Source: Streptomyces sp. B21-105
Lineage (GTDB): Bacteria > Actinomycetota > Actinomycetes > Streptomycetales > Streptomycetaceae
Length of the DNA stretch: 64,000 nt
Assembly (NCBI RefSeq): GCF_036898465.1
Contig: NZ_JARUMJ010000001.1
Coordinates: 1-64,000, forward strand
Reading direction: 5' to 3'
The first letter of the stretch is position 1; each line of letters starts with the position of its first letter. A program made the translations under genes and the position numbers. The notes under the pieces were generated by a model, which was not told the DNA's origin, searched no databases, and worked only from the letters and a program-made list of their open reading frames with translations. Shown piece by piece: positions 52,403 to 62,310 of this stretch.

Positions 52403-53311
52403 ATGACCGAACAGTTGACGGGTGACCGCACACTGACCCGCATCACCACCAAGCAGCAGCTGGGCCCCGACGCGCAGGTCGACGACAAGGCACTCGTCTT
52501 CGTGCCGACCGACCCGGCCCTGACCGACCCCTTCCTCGCCCTGGTCGAGGACTGGTTCTCCACCCCCGGCTTCGAGTGGCACCCCCACCGCGGCCTGGAG
52601 ACCGTCACCACCGTCGTGGACGGCGTCCTGGAACACGGCGACAACCTCGGCCACGCCGGGGCGCTGCAGGCAGGTGAGGTGCAGTGGATGACCGCCGGGC
52701 GCGGCATCATCCACCGTGAGCTCGCCTACCGCGACGAGCACGCGCACGTGCTGCAGATGTGGCTCAATCTGCCCGCCGGGAAGAAGCTGACGCCGTCCCG
52801 CTACCAGGACCTGACCACGGCCGCCATGCCGCGCGTACGCGCGCCGGGTGTGACGATCGACGTCCACGCCGGCACCGTCGGCGGCGTCACCGGCGCAACC
52901 GACACTTATCACCCGGTGCAGGGCGTCGTCGCCACCCTTGACCCCGATGCCCTCTACGTCCTGCAAGTCCCCGCCGAACACCGGCTGTTCGCCCACGTCA
53001 TGAACGGGCGCCTGCTGATCGGCGGCCGGGAACTGCACGGCGGGCAGACCGGCTGGTCCGACCCCGTCACGGGGAGGAGCGGGGACGACGGCGGTGCTCC
53101 GGCGGCCACCTCGCTGCACCTGGCGGCCGTCGACCCCGAACAGCCCGCCCGCGTCATGGTCTACAGCGGCACGCCCATCCACGAACCCGTCGCCATGGGC
53201 GGCCCGTTCGTCATGAACACCAAGCTGGAGATCACCAAGGCATTCGCCGACTTCCACGCCGGCGCCTTCGGCCCGGTGCCCCGCCAAACCCGCCTCGCCT
53301 ACGACCGATGA
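52403..53311 (+). CDS. Pirin-family bicupin protein
   Basis: 302 residues from the ATG at 52403 (AGGGAG upstream). The metal ligands of the first cupin are in PGFEWHPHRGLETVTTVVDG (His-x-His) with the later H...E pair in GRGIIHRELAYRDEHAHVLQ. MWLNLPAGKKLTPSRYQDL is typical of pirins. A second cupin-like domain ends with VMVYSGTPIHEPVAMGGPFV and MNTKLEITKAFADFHAGAFG. Bacterial pirins are Fe/Ni-binding proteins, some with quercetinase activity and some regulatory. No obvious partner. Confidence 0.9.
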   Translation: MTEQLTGDRTLTRITTKQQLGPDAQVDDKALVFVPTDPALTDPFLALVEDWFSTPGFEWHPHRGLETVTTVVDGVLEHGDNLGHAGALQAGEVQWMTAGRGIIHRELAYRDEHAHVLQMWLNLPAGKKLTPSRYQDLTTAAMPRVRAPGVTIDVHAGTVGGVTGATDTYHPVQGVVATLDPDALYVLQVPAEHRLFAHVMNGRLLIGGRELHGGQTGWSDPVTGRSGDDGGAPAATSLHLAAVDPEQPARVMVYSGTPIHEPVAMGGPFVMNTKLEITKAFADFHAGAFGPVPRQTRLAYDR

Positions 53312-53712
53312 CCGGACATGTGCGATAGCGGGGGCGCAGCTCCGCCACTTCGCAAGTCGTCACCCACCGCCGTCTCCGGCTTGAGCGCGAGGAAGACATT
53401 GCGGCCGAAGAGCAGTGTGTCGCCGACGGCGGACGATGCTGCGCGGGACGCGGTTGTGCTCGGTGCGCAGCCGCTCGGTGCTCGTCAGCTCCAGCGAGGT
53501 GGAGCCGATCTCCTCGGTTCGGCGGGCGGCCGTCGCCAGGCGGCCGCCCGGTGTGCTCACCTCCGACCGAGCGGTGCTCCGGCATCGTTGCCGCAGCACG
53601 CTTTGCGACAATGTCGCTGTGCGCGCCGACACACCTCTGCCGTCCAGCAAACGGTCGATCGGGTTCTTCCTGACGGTACGGCGGCGGGCGGAGACCGAGG
53701 CGGCGGTCCGGT
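53312..53712. other. No supported gene; degraded stretch
   Basis: A minus-strand frame (53360-53650) is open and reads GGRLATAARRTEEIGSTSLE, LTSTERLRTEHNRVPRSIVR; it has no start signal I trust. It may be a frameshifted remnant. The other strand's frames are antisense to it. Confidence 0.3.
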
Positions 53713-54950
53713 TCAGTCGAGCCGCACGTTCAGCCAGTGCATCGCGTCCAGCGCCAGACCCACGTTGGTGCCGTGCCGCTCGAGTGTCGTCGGGAGGAGC
53801 TGTTCGGCGCGGCGGACACGCTGCAGAACGGTCTTTCGATGCGTGTACAGCAGACGAGCCGTCTGTGAGGCGTTGTAGCGCTCCCGGATGAACACCCTCA
53901 GCGTCTGTCGCAGTTCGGCCGGGCCCGCGGCCAGGGGGCCGAGCGTGGTGTGGACGAATTCCCGAAGCCGGTCGCTCTCCGCGGCCAGAAGGAGCACGGC
54001 GGCGACGTCGTCGTAGAAGACGATCCGCTGCTCGCCGTGGTCGCGGACCAGACGCTGTGCTTCCAGTGCCCTGTGGTGGCTGCGTCTGAAGCCGTCCACC
54101 CCCTCGTCCCGCGGCCCGACGACGAGCCTCACATCGGGATGCTGTGCAGTGGCGGTTTCAAGGTCGTCCGGGGTCATGAGCGCCCGTGGCGTCACCCACA
54201 GCCAGAGCGACGACGTGCTGGCGTGGACGAGAAGCTGATGCGCCGACTGGGTGAGTCGGCCGACGATGCTCGCGGCCTGCACGAGACGTGCGCCGTCCGC
54301 GAGTCGCTGCGGTGCGGAGGCGCCCAGGTGGGAGGCCGACAGCGGGTATCCGAGGGCCTGCTCCAGGTTGTCCGTCGGCGCGGAGGAGCCGCCGAGTACG
54401 AGATTGACCAGTTCGAGTCGTCGAACCTGTGCGTCACCCGACAGAGCCGTGCGTTCCCTCTCGAGGAGTTCCAGCAGCGCGGCGGAGGTGTCCTCGACCC
54501 AGCGGGCGAGCGAACGGGAGACGTGGTCGAGAGCGGGCAGCAGGACCTCGGGATCGTCGTGCAGTGAGAAGGCCAGCCGCATCCAGAGGGACCACATCGC
54601 CTGCTCACCGGCGCGATATGCCGTGCGGAGAGTCTTCTCTTCTCCGTACCCCAGCGGAACCCTTCTCCGGCGATGCCGACGACCTGGCTGCTCAAGGTGG
54701 GTGCGCCCCTCAGCCGGGGGTGCTCGTACATCGACCGCGTCCAGTGGAGCGCGTTCTCCCGGGTCGCCTCGCCGAGCGCCTCGACAATGGACGGATCGGC
54801 AGCGAACGGGCCTCCCGCGGCGTCGACGACCGTCGCGTGCACCGGCATGAGAATGCCCGGATCGGCGAGTATCGCTCTCGAGACGCCTCGGATGAGCTCC
54901 TCGGAGTCACCTCCGACGTGGTGGCAGTCACCGGGCCTACTGTACTGGCG
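53713..54950 (-). pseudogene. PucR-family regulator with a frameshift
   Basis: The N-terminal part (about 54930-54640) has DSEELIRGVSRAILADPGIL and MPVHATVVDAAGGPFAADPS. A 2-base insertion (AGAAGAGAAG) near 54640 shifts the frame. The next frame starts TLRTAYRAGEQAMWSLWMRL and carries the GGDEF-like middle and the PucR C-terminal HTH (AELRQTLRVFIRERYNASQT, ARLLYTHRKTVLQRVRRAEQ). If the shift is a sequencing error this is an intact regulator of about 400 residues. I did not find a convincing first start codon, so the N-terminus is uncertain. Confidence 0.75.
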
Positions 54951-55198
54951 TGTGTCGCACCGCCCCGTTCGCTGTCGATCCTGCGTGCAGACCACCATTG
55001 ACCTCGCGAACCACGCCCGGTTCCGGTAGACAGCCCCACACCATCTCGCCACCTTCGAGCAGCAGCCGGACAACACCGGGCAACGGACCCCACTGCAACC
55101 CGGCACTGCACCGTACGGCTCACGCAGCAATGCCCCGGACCAAGGAAGTCCGGGGCGCTGCTGCGGGGCTCTCGGGAGGCACTGCGCCTCAGCGTTCT
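54951..55198. other. Short intergenic stretch between PucR and ThuA genes
   Basis: No gene supported. Both flanking genes are on the minus strand. No strong hairpin was seen. Confidence 0.35.
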
Positions 55199-55981
55199 CT
55201 AGCCGTTCTCCGGCCGACAGTCCGCCTCGACGGCGCCGGTGGCCCACTGGATTCCGCCCAACAGGTGCTGACGGACGGCGGGTTCGGCGAAGGACTCCTT
55301 GCTGTGGCCGACGCCGGTGTAGAAGGAGCGGCCGCCCTGGTAGTTCTGGCACCAGGCGATCGGATGGTCGCCGTTCATGTTGCCGCCCCAGTACGAGGAC
55401 TCGTCGAGGGAGGCAAGGACGCGGACCCGTTCCCGGGGGTTCGAGCGGAAGTTGTACCACTCGTCGGTGCGGTTCCAGGTGGTGGGCAGGCTGGCGGTCG
55501 CCGGGTGGGCGCGGTCCTCGACGTGCACCGTGGCACGCATCGGCCACCACGGATGCGACTCGAAGTAGGCACCGACGAGCCCGCCGTAGAACGCCCAGTC
55601 GTACTCGGTGTCGGCGGCCGCGTGGATGCCGACGTAGCCTCCGCCACTGCGGATGTAGCCCTCGAAGGCCGTCTCCTGGGCGGCGTTCAGGACGTCACCG
55701 GTCGTCGACAGGAACACGACCGCGTCGTAGCGGCCGAGGTTGTCGGCCGTGAAGGCTCCGGCGTCCTCAGTCGCGTCGACCGTGAAGCCGTTCGTCTCGC
55801 CGAGCTGTTTCACCGCCGCGATGCCGCTGGAGATCGAGCCGTGGCGGAAGCCGGCCGACTTGGAGAACACCAGCACCCGTGTGCCGTCCTGCTTCGCCTG
55901 TGACACGGCCGGTCCCGAGACGCAGCCCAGGAGAACGGCCGCTCCGACGACTGATGTTGTCAGTCGGTTGATCGATCGCAT
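55199..55981 (-). CDS. Secreted ThuA-like domain protein
   Basis: 260 residues. A signal peptide at the start (TTSVVGAAVLLGCVSGPAVS) contains LLGC, possibly a lipobox. The ThuA/type-1 glutamine-amidotransferase-like fold follows: GTRVLVFSKSAGFRHGSISS, YDAVVFLSTTGDVLNAAQET, GGGYVGIHAAADTEYDWAFY and YTGVGHSKESFAEPAVRQHL. ThuA domains occur with sugar-binding or oxidoreductase partners and are thought to act on carbohydrates. The upstream gene on the same strand survives only as a tail (55998-56090). Confidence 0.88.
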   Translation of the reverse strand: MRSINRLTTSVVGAAVLLGCVSGPAVSQAKQDGTRVLVFSKSAGFRHGSISSGIAAVKQLGETNGFTVDATEDAGAFTADNLGRYDAVVFLSTTGDVLNAAQETAFEGYIRSGGGYVGIHAAADTEYDWAFYGGLVGAYFESHPWWPMRATVHVEDRAHPATASLPTTWNRTDEWYNFRSNPRERVRVLASLDESSYWGGNMNGDHPIAWCQNYQGGRSFYTGVGHSKESFAEPAVRQHLLGGIQWATGAVEADCRPENG

Positions 55982-55997
55982 GCTGTGTATGTCCCTC

Positions 55998-56090
55998 TCA
56001 TCGGGTGGTGAATGTGAAGTCGTCCACGTCGTACAACGCGCCGGTGCCGCGCCCCTTCAAGATCCGGCTCATCGCCGTCACCGCTGGCCA
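55998..56090 (-). pseudogene. C-terminal tail of a secreted carbohydrate-type protein
   Basis: The minus-strand reading PAVTAMSRILKGRGTGALYD then VDDFTFTTR ends at a stop just before the ThuA gene. GALYDVDDFTF resembles the end of a galactose-binding-like or CBM module. Nothing upstream fits. Confidence 0.45.
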
Positions 56091-56736
56091 TGACGGCCGA
56101 TCACCCGCCCGAAATCTGAAAACAGGCGCTCAGGTACGTACGGCGAGCTGGGTCGAGGCGGGCGGGTCAGGCCGGGGTCATTGGTCGGCCTGCGACAGGC
56201 CTTCCGCGACCTGGGTGGTGACGACGTCACGATCACGCCCGGGCCTCCTACCAGGCCACAACTGCCCTGCGAACACCGCACGTTCACTGCGGTGTTCTTG
56301 TGTAGCGCGAAGTGACCAAGAGCGCGCCGGGGTTGACGGGGGTTGGCGAAAAGCGGCCCTCCTGGCTTGATTGCGCAGGTCAGGGACGCGGCTGTCCCGG
56401 GCCGCGTCCATCGCCGCCCGCTGCCGGGCGAGTTGCGCGGCTGTCCCGTCTCATTGGATCTTGCGGATATGGGGCCGTTGACCTGCGGAGTGACAGGTTG
56501 GAGTGGGATTCGCGGCGGGGTTGGCGGGGCCTCGTGGAGGCCGTGTCACTGGCGCCGAGCGTGAGTCTCTTCGATCATGGCGAGGCCGATGTGTCCTGAG
56601 CTGGTCTGTGTCAGGACGGTGGACTGACTGCTTCCAGAGTTCTCACCGAAGGTGGCCGGTTCCGTGTCAGAACCTGCTGCTGAACCTGACAACTCAATTG
56701 CGGGTGCAGCCGATGCGTACGGGCCTGAGTTCGGGT
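56091..56736. other. No supported gene
   Basis: Many short frames on both strands, none with a family match or ribosome site. The region lies between the secreted-protein tail and an inverted repeat, and is probably decayed DNA. Confidence 0.4.
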
Positions 56737-56804
56737 GCTCAGTAGGGTCGGGAACTGGTGCGGTGGCTGAACACTCCGTTGCCAGTCCCCCGACCCTACT
56801 GAGC
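56737..56804. repeat. Imperfect inverted repeat, 22-23 bp arms
   Basis: GCTCAGTAGGGTCGGGAACTGG (given here as its two ends GCTCAGTAGGGTCGG and AACTGG) at 56737 pairs with CCAGTCCCCCGACCCTACTG onward at 56782-56804, with one indel, around a 23-base loop. It may be a transposon end pair or terminator. Confidence 0.55.
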
Positions 56805-56865
56805 TCGCCGTTGCGACTTGGCGGACTCAGCGCCGGCGAACGATCACAGCCGATCGGTTGTGCAA

Positions 56866-56886
56866 GCCCGGGACTTTCAGTCCCGG
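56866..56886. mobile_element. IS200/IS605-type right-end hairpin remnant
   Basis: CCCGGGAC and GTCCCGGG form a perfect stem around TTTCA, followed by TCGTTGAC. This arrangement resembles the hairpin right ends of IS200/IS605 elements carrying tnpB. Upstream bases can be read as a possible TnpB tail (RLGGLSAGERSQPIGC). No tnpA or tnpB body remains. Confidence 0.5.
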
Positions 56887-56942
56887 GTCGTTGACAGGAG
56901 ATCCGCGGCCGTGACGCGATGGAGGTGTGTCAGCACGTACCC

Positions 56943-57989
56943 GGCGATCCTGATGTTCACCTCCGGCACCACCGGCACGCCCAAGGGTGTCGTCCTCACC
57001 CATGGAAACCTCTGGTGGAACTCCGTGAATGTCGAGCTCCGTCTCGACACACGTCGTGGCGACGTCACCTATGCCGCCGCTCCGCTGTTCCACATCGGCG
57101 CCCTGAACAGCTTCGTGCTCCGCACGACGGTGCGTGGGGGCACGGTGGTGATCAGACGCGGGTTCGACCCGCAGACGTGTCTCGAAGACCTGGTCACCCA
57201 CCGGGTCAACTCCATGTTCGGCGTCGCCCAGATGTTCGCCGCCCTCGCGAGACAACCCGGCCTGTTCGACGAGGACCTGAGCCACCTGCGGTCGATCGTG
57301 GTCGCGGGCGCGCCGGTGCCGCCTCACTCATCGAGCTCTACGCCAAGCACGGCGTGTTGCTCCAGCAGGCCTGGGGCCTGACGGAGACGGCACCCTTCGC
57401 CACGCATCTGCCCATCGAGCGCACCCTGGACAAGATCGGTTCCGCGGGCATCCCCATCCCGTTCACCGAAGTCCGGGTTGTCGACGCGGCCACCAACACG
57501 CCCCTCCGGCCCGGGGAGCCGGGAGAGATCGTCGTCCGCGGCCCCAACGTCACCGCCGGCTACTGGAACACCCTGGAGGCGAACCGGGCGGCCTTCGACG
57601 AGGAGGGCTGGTTCCACTCGGGCGACATCGGTTACCTCGACGAGGAGGGTTACCTGTACATCGTCGACCGGCTCAAGCAGATGATCATCAGCGGGGGTGA
57701 GAACGTCTACCCGGCGGAGGTCGAACGCGTGCTGGCCTCCATGCCGGGTGTGGTCGATGTCGCCGTCGTGGGGATTCCCGACGCACAGTGGGGCGAGACC
57801 GTACAGGCCGTCATGAGCGTGGACGACACGGCGGCGATCACCCTGGAGGCCGTACACGAGTACGCGGCCGGACAGCTCGCCCGCTACAAGCTGCCCCGAC
57901 GCCTGAAGATCGTGCCGGCTGTGCCCAGGAACGCCTCCGGAAAGCCGGACAAGGCCGGCGTCCGGCGACTGGCCGACGAGGGGAACTGA
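56943..57989 (+). pseudogene. AMP-dependent acyl-CoA ligase, N-terminally truncated and frameshifted
   Basis: The P-loop motif ILMFTSGTTGTPKGVVLTHG comes first, so about 150 N-terminal residues are missing. RGDVTYAAAPLFHIGALNSF and HLRSIVVAGAPVPP follow. A shift near 57321 leads to LIELYAKHGVLLQQAWGLTE, then FDEEGWFHSGDIGYLDEEGY, LYIVDRLKQMIISGGENVYP and the C-terminal lysine loop VPRNASGKPDKAGVRRLADE. The right part appears intact. The 5' break coincides with the IS605-type hairpin. The next gene begins three bases after the stop. Confidence 0.82.
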
Positions 57990-57991
57990 CG

Positions 57992-58450
57992 ATGCTCACC
58001 GTGCCGGCCCTGCCCGCGCTCGACGTCCCCGGCCCCTGGCGGACCACCGTGGAGTCGTGGACGCGCTTCACGGGCAGTCTGCGCCTGCGCGGGCCGAGCG
58101 GCGAGGCCGTCGTCGCAGTGGAACGCTGCGCGGCCGGCCGGCTCCGCGACGCCTATCCGGTCGGTGCCCGGGACGTGGAACTGCTGATCCACACCGGCCT
58201 GCGGGCCGAGAACCTGCCGGAAATCCTCCGGCCGCTGGTACGTGCCGTCCGGGCAGCGGATCCCGGCTGCCGCCGGGTGGTCTATGCCGTCACGGAGGGC
58301 GACCGGGCCGGTGTCAGGGCCGCAGAGGCGACCGGCTTCCGGTACGCGGTCGACGTCGATCTCCAGGACGAGCAGCTGAGCCTGCTGGTGGCCGAACCCG
58401 ACTGGGTCACCATCACGGACATGGACCTGGATCACGTACCGGGAACCTGA
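57992..58450 (+). CDS. Small GNAT-like acyltransferase domain protein
   Basis: 152 residues from the ATG at 57992. The second half resembles a GNAT fold: PGCRRVVYAVTEGDRAGVRA and AEATGFRYAVDVDLQDEQLS (the GF-R-Y pattern typical of the acetyl-CoA-site region), ending SLLVAEPDWVTITDMDLDHV. The start lies two bases after the AMP-ligase stop, so the two were once cotranscribed. This pairing suggests acyl transfer to an amine or protein, but the call is tentative. Confidence 0.6.
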   Translation: MLTVPALPALDVPGPWRTTVESWTRFTGSLRLRGPSGEAVVAVERCAAGRLRDAYPVGARDVELLIHTGLRAENLPEILRPLVRAVRAADPGCRRVVYAVTEGDRAGVRAAEATGFRYAVDVDLQDEQLSLLVAEPDWVTITDMDLDHVPGT

Positions 58451-58912
58451 CGAGCCGGGACTCGGCCGTGCCCTGTCATCCCCCCGCTCCCCCGCCCGGG
58501 CGACCGTTTCGACCAGCTGCGGCTCACCGAGCTTCTTGCACAGCTCCACACGTGACCCGGACGGTGATGGTGAAGGGGTCGATGTCCTCGTCCCGTTCCT
58601 TCTCCGGCAGCTGTTCGGCCGAAAACCACCTGCGGCAAGGAGCAGCTCAATGAGGACGGCCGGCCTGCCTGACGGTGAGTGCGTCAGTGGCCTCGGTGTC
58701 GGGCGCGTCCGTCCTCGTGGCGAGCGCACCGGCACCGACGCCGGCAGGACCTCGTGCAGCCGCTGCCACCGGCCGACCTCGTTCCAGTCCCGCCGGCCGA
58801 CGCCAGCACGTCATGCCCGACCGCCAGCTGAGGTCCGCCCCCAGACCACCCAGCATCAGGATTCCCGCGGCGCTTCCGTGAAGGCGGCCGGTCGCATGGG
58901 ATCCCCAGTGCG
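58451..58912. other. Gap with an IS5 transposase scrap
   Basis: Between about 58740 and 58880 the minus strand reads LGADLSWRSGMTCWRRPAGL in one frame and WNEVGRWQRLHEVLPA in another, the GMTCWRRL...WQRLHEVL motif of IS5 transposases. The rest holds nothing recognisable. Confidence 0.5.
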
Positions 58913-60451
58913 TCAGGTTGGCGGGGTGGGCCAGAGGGCGGTGACGTCGTCGGCCGGAGGTTCGGTGATCATGCGGTCGGCGTCGGCCGGGGAGCCGCCG
59001 ATGGCCCGGGAGTTGCCCGCGGTTTCCGGGGCGTACGCCGGCCAGCCCGGGGAGCCGGTGGCGGCGAAGGCGGCCCAGGCGCCGACGAGGGTGTCGCGGG
59101 CGGTGCGGTGTTCGGGCGTGTCGGCGCCGACGAGGGACAGTTTGTCGAAGACGTGGAGCAGGTCGGCGCCGTGGAAGGCGCCCATGGCCGGTCCGCACGG
59201 TTCGTCGACCAGAAGGTAGTGGTAGGCACGGCCTCCCGCCTCTGCCTGGGCCCGGGCCAGACGCGTGGCCGGGATCCGGTAGAGGGCGTCGGTGAGGAAG
59301 GCACCGCGCAGGGCTGACAGGTCGTCGGGGTCAGCGATGCGGATCCGGTAGGCGTTGAGGAGCTTCTCCGGGTCTGTGACACCGGCCCGCCGCATCTCGG
59401 TGTACAGGGCTGTTTCGTCCTCGGGGCGAAAGGAGTCACCGCCGATCATCTGGAAGACGCGGACTTCGTCGCGGGTGGCGCCGACGAGCAGGGGGATGCC
59501 GGCGGTGGCGCCAGCGGCGACGGCTTGCTGCGGGGCGAGGGGCAGCACGCTGCCGTCGAGTACGGCACCCCAGGACCGGCCGCCGGGCAGGTTGCGCTGT
59601 CCGATGTCGCCGGTGACGACGGTGCTCTGCGCGTCCAGGATCCGCCGGCAGGTGACGGTGAGCAGGTCCTCGGGGCCGTCGAGGTGGAGTGCGGTGATCA
59701 GGTCCTCGGCCATGGTGGTGGCGGTGTCCCGGTCGAAGAGTCGGGACGTGCTGCCGCTCTGCAGGATCGCCTTGTGGACGAGGCCGGCGGCCGCGGGTGC
59801 GGCCAGCAGGGCTCCGATGGAGAAGGCACCGGCGGACTGCCCCGCCACGGTGATGTTGCCGGGGTCACCGCCGAAGGAGGCGATGTTGTCCCGCACCCAG
59901 CGCAGAGCGGCCATCTTGTCCTGCAGGGCGAGATTGGTGGACCCGGCCCACTGGCTGCCGAGGTCGGCCAGGTGCAGGAAGCCGAGGGCTCCCAGTCGGT
60001 AGTTGGCGGTGACGACGACCGCGCCGGTCTGCCGGGCGAGCGCGGCCCCGTCGCTGTAGGGGGGTGCGGCGGAGCCGGCGTCGTATCCGCCGCCGTAGAT
60101 CCACACGATGACGGGGCGGACAGCGTCCTCGGCCGTCGTCGTGGGGGTCCAGACGTTGAGATACAGGCAGTCCTCGGACGTCTCCCGGATCTCCGCCGTG
60201 GGGAAGGTGGGGAAGGACGACTTCTGGCTCGCCCCCGGCACCAGGGAAGACGCGCCCTGCGCGGGCGCCGGTGCGAAGCGGTCGGCCCGGCGGACACCCT
60301 GCCACGGCCGGGGCGGCTGGGGCGGGCGGAACCGCAGCTCGCCCACCGGGGGTTCCGCGAAGGGGATACCGGCGAAGAGACGACCCCCGCCGGGACGTGC
60401 GCATCCGCGAACGGTTCCCGCGGCGGTATCAGCCAAAAGTGTGTCGGTCAT
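58913..60451 (-). CDS. Type-B carboxylesterase
   Basis: 512 residues from the ATG at 60451. Full-length carboxylesterase/lipase family: RLFAGIPFAEPPVGELRFRP, SEDCLYLNVWTPTTTAEDAV, PVIVWIYGGGYDAGSAAPPY (oxyanion GGG), the nucleophile NITVAGQSAGAFSIGALLAA (Ser in GQSAG), and the later Glu (LVGATRDEVRVFQMIGG) and His (FHGADLLHVF) positions. No signal peptide, so it is probably intracellular and promiscuous. It is divergent from the WYL-domain regulator 99 bases away. Confidence 0.92.
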   Translation of the reverse strand: MTDTLLADTAAGTVRGCARPGGGRLFAGIPFAEPPVGELRFRPPQPPRPWQGVRRADRFAPAPAQGASSLVPGASQKSSFPTFPTAEIRETSEDCLYLNVWTPTTTAEDAVRPVIVWIYGGGYDAGSAAPPYSDGAALARQTGAVVVTANYRLGALGFLHLADLGSQWAGSTNLALQDKMAALRWVRDNIASFGGDPGNITVAGQSAGAFSIGALLAAPAAAGLVHKAILQSGSTSRLFDRDTATTMAEDLITALHLDGPEDLLTVTCRRILDAQSTVVTGDIGQRNLPGGRSWGAVLDGSVLPLAPQQAVAAGATAGIPLLVGATRDEVRVFQMIGGDSFRPEDETALYTEMRRAGVTDPEKLLNAYRIRIADPDDLSALRGAFLTDALYRIPATRLARAQAEAGGRAYHYLLVDEPCGPAMGAFHGADLLHVFDKLSLVGADTPEHRTARDTLVGAWAAFAATGSPGWPAYAPETAGNSRAIGGSPADADRMITEPPADDVTALWPTPPT

Positions 60452-60549
60452 GGGCGTGAGCCGCCTTCCCAAGGATGCGAGGTCAGGTGGGCGGAGGTGA
60501 GCATTCCACCCCTACGTGACATCGCCCGTCAGGATTTACGCTCGTTTTC

Positions 60550-61518
60550 GTGAAAGCCGACCGACTGCTGTCCATCCTGCTGCTCCTCCAGACCCGCGAG
60601 CGGATCTCCCACGTCGAGCTCGCCGAACGCCTGGAGGTCTCGGTCCGCACCGTCTACAGGGACGTCGAAGCACTGTCCGCCGCCGGTGTCCCGGTGTGGA
60701 CGGAGCGCGGACGCAGCGGCGGCGTGCGGCTGCTGCCCGGCTACCGCACCGACGTCACCGGGCTGACCAACGACGAAGCACGCGCCCTGTTCGTCCTCGC
60801 CACCGAGGGCACGCACGACGCGCTCGGCCTGGGCGAGGCGATCCGCTCCGCGCTGCGCAAGGTCATGGCCGCGCTGCCCGCACCGCACCGCGGCGAGGCC
60901 GAGCGCACGAGCGAGCGCATCCTCGTCGACCCCGTCCGCTGGATGCACGGCATCGAAACGGCCACCGACGCCCATCTCGCAGAGCTGCAGCGCGCCGCCT
61001 TCACCGACCGCCGGCTCCAGCTGACCTATCGCAGCGGCGACGCCCGCGAACCGCGCGGTTATACCGTGGACCCGTACGGGCTGGTCAGCAAGGCAGGCGT
61101 CTGGTACCTGGTCGCCGACCGGGACGGTGAGCCCCGGCTGTTCCGCGCCGACCGCGTCCTTGCCGCCGCGGTCACCGACGAACCCGTCCACCGTCGTCCG
61201 GGCCAGAACCTCGCCACCGTCTGGGCCCTGCTGCGCGAACGCTTCGAGAGCCTGCCGGACGGCCTCCGCGTCCACTGCCGGGTACACCGCGAGCAACTGG
61301 AGCTCTTCCAGCGCCTGTTCGCCTCCCAGCTGGTCGCGCCGCCCCACCCCACGGACGGCGGTTGGGCACGCGCCGAACTTGCCTTCCGCGAACTTCCCGA
61401 CGTACGCGGCCTACTGTCCCTGGGCGCCACCGTCGAGGTCCTCGATCCGCCCGAGGCCCGCGCCGAACTCGCCGCCGTGGTCGCCGAGCTCGCCACCCTC
61501 TACAGTGCACCCGCCTGA
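60550..61518 (+). CDS. YafY-type HTH/WYL-domain regulator
   Basis: 322 residues from the GTG at 60550. The DeoR-like HTH is MKADRLLSILLLLQTRERIS, LEVSVRTVYRDVEALSAAGV. The WYL domain lies at about 135-215 (LAELQRAAFTDRRLQLTYRS, GYTVDPYGLVSKAGVWYLVA) and the WCX extension follows to the C-terminus. WYL domains sense nucleic-acid or small ligands. It probably regulates the divergent carboxylesterase gene. Confidence 0.9.
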   Translation: MKADRLLSILLLLQTRERISHVELAERLEVSVRTVYRDVEALSAAGVPVWTERGRSGGVRLLPGYRTDVTGLTNDEARALFVLATEGTHDALGLGEAIRSALRKVMAALPAPHRGEAERTSERILVDPVRWMHGIETATDAHLAELQRAAFTDRRLQLTYRSGDAREPRGYTVDPYGLVSKAGVWYLVADRDGEPRLFRADRVLAAAVTDEPVHRRPGQNLATVWALLRERFESLPDGLRVHCRVHREQLELFQRLFASQLVAPPHPTDGGWARAELAFRELPDVRGLLSLGATVEVLDPPEARAELAAVVAELATLYSAPA

Positions 61519-62310
61519 CGCCGCCGACCGACCCGCACAAAACGGCACGTCGGCATCGAGACCACCACCGCATGCGTCGCGCTGCGCCAACCGGTCCCGC
61601 CGCCCCTGCACCGGTGCGGCCGTCCTGTCCACGGCAATCAGCGCCGGCCCGGCCCCTCCCCGCCTGCGGCCGGACCGGCCGCAGGCCTGGGACCAGGCCG
61701 GTAGACGACCGTAATCCGACGGCGGACAACCTCGTTCTCCTCCGGCTCGTCGACCAGAGGGGCGGCGTAGTCCTCGGCGCTGATGAGGCTGCGGCCGGTC
61801 GCGTCTCCCGAATCGGGCAGAGACGTGCCAGTCGAGTGCGCCCCGCGTCCGCCCAGGAGTTCGTCCCCTGGAGCCTGCGTGGCTCCACGACCGCTAACCA
61901 GAGCGCGCCCACCACACCGTCGAGCCCCGAGTCGGTTTCAGGCCGTCGGCGCCACCAGCGACGACCAGACATCGCATGCCGCCCGTGCGCGACCCCTCGA
62001 CGAGGAGCGGTAGAACGCCGCGAACGGGGCGGTCGGGTCGGGGCCGTCCCGGGGCGGGAAGACGGCAGACACCGTGTCATGCTCGACGGCAACCTCGGCC
62101 ACCGCGCCGGGCACAGACATGGCGAGGGCCGGCGGGGCCGGGACCGGATGCTCGGGCAGGGCGCGACGGTCGCCGAGGCGGTTGGCGGCGGTCCCTCGTG
62201 GCCGCGGCTCGGCCGTCCGTCGCGACGTGGGAGCCGCCTCATGCCGATGGCGCCGGTCAAGAGGGCCTTCCCAGCGGCGAGCTGGAGGGCTGCAGGGAAA
62301 GGCTCGCCGG
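61519..62310. other. No supported gene in about 790 bases
   Basis: Frames on both strands have Arg/Pro-rich composition typical of non-coding high-GC DNA. A minus-strand stretch near 61960-62115 (VAVEHDTVSAVFPPRDGPDP) and one near 61700-61790 (SLISAEDYAAPLVDEPEENE) look protein-like and may be scraps of one decayed gene. No start or RBS. Confidence 0.4.
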
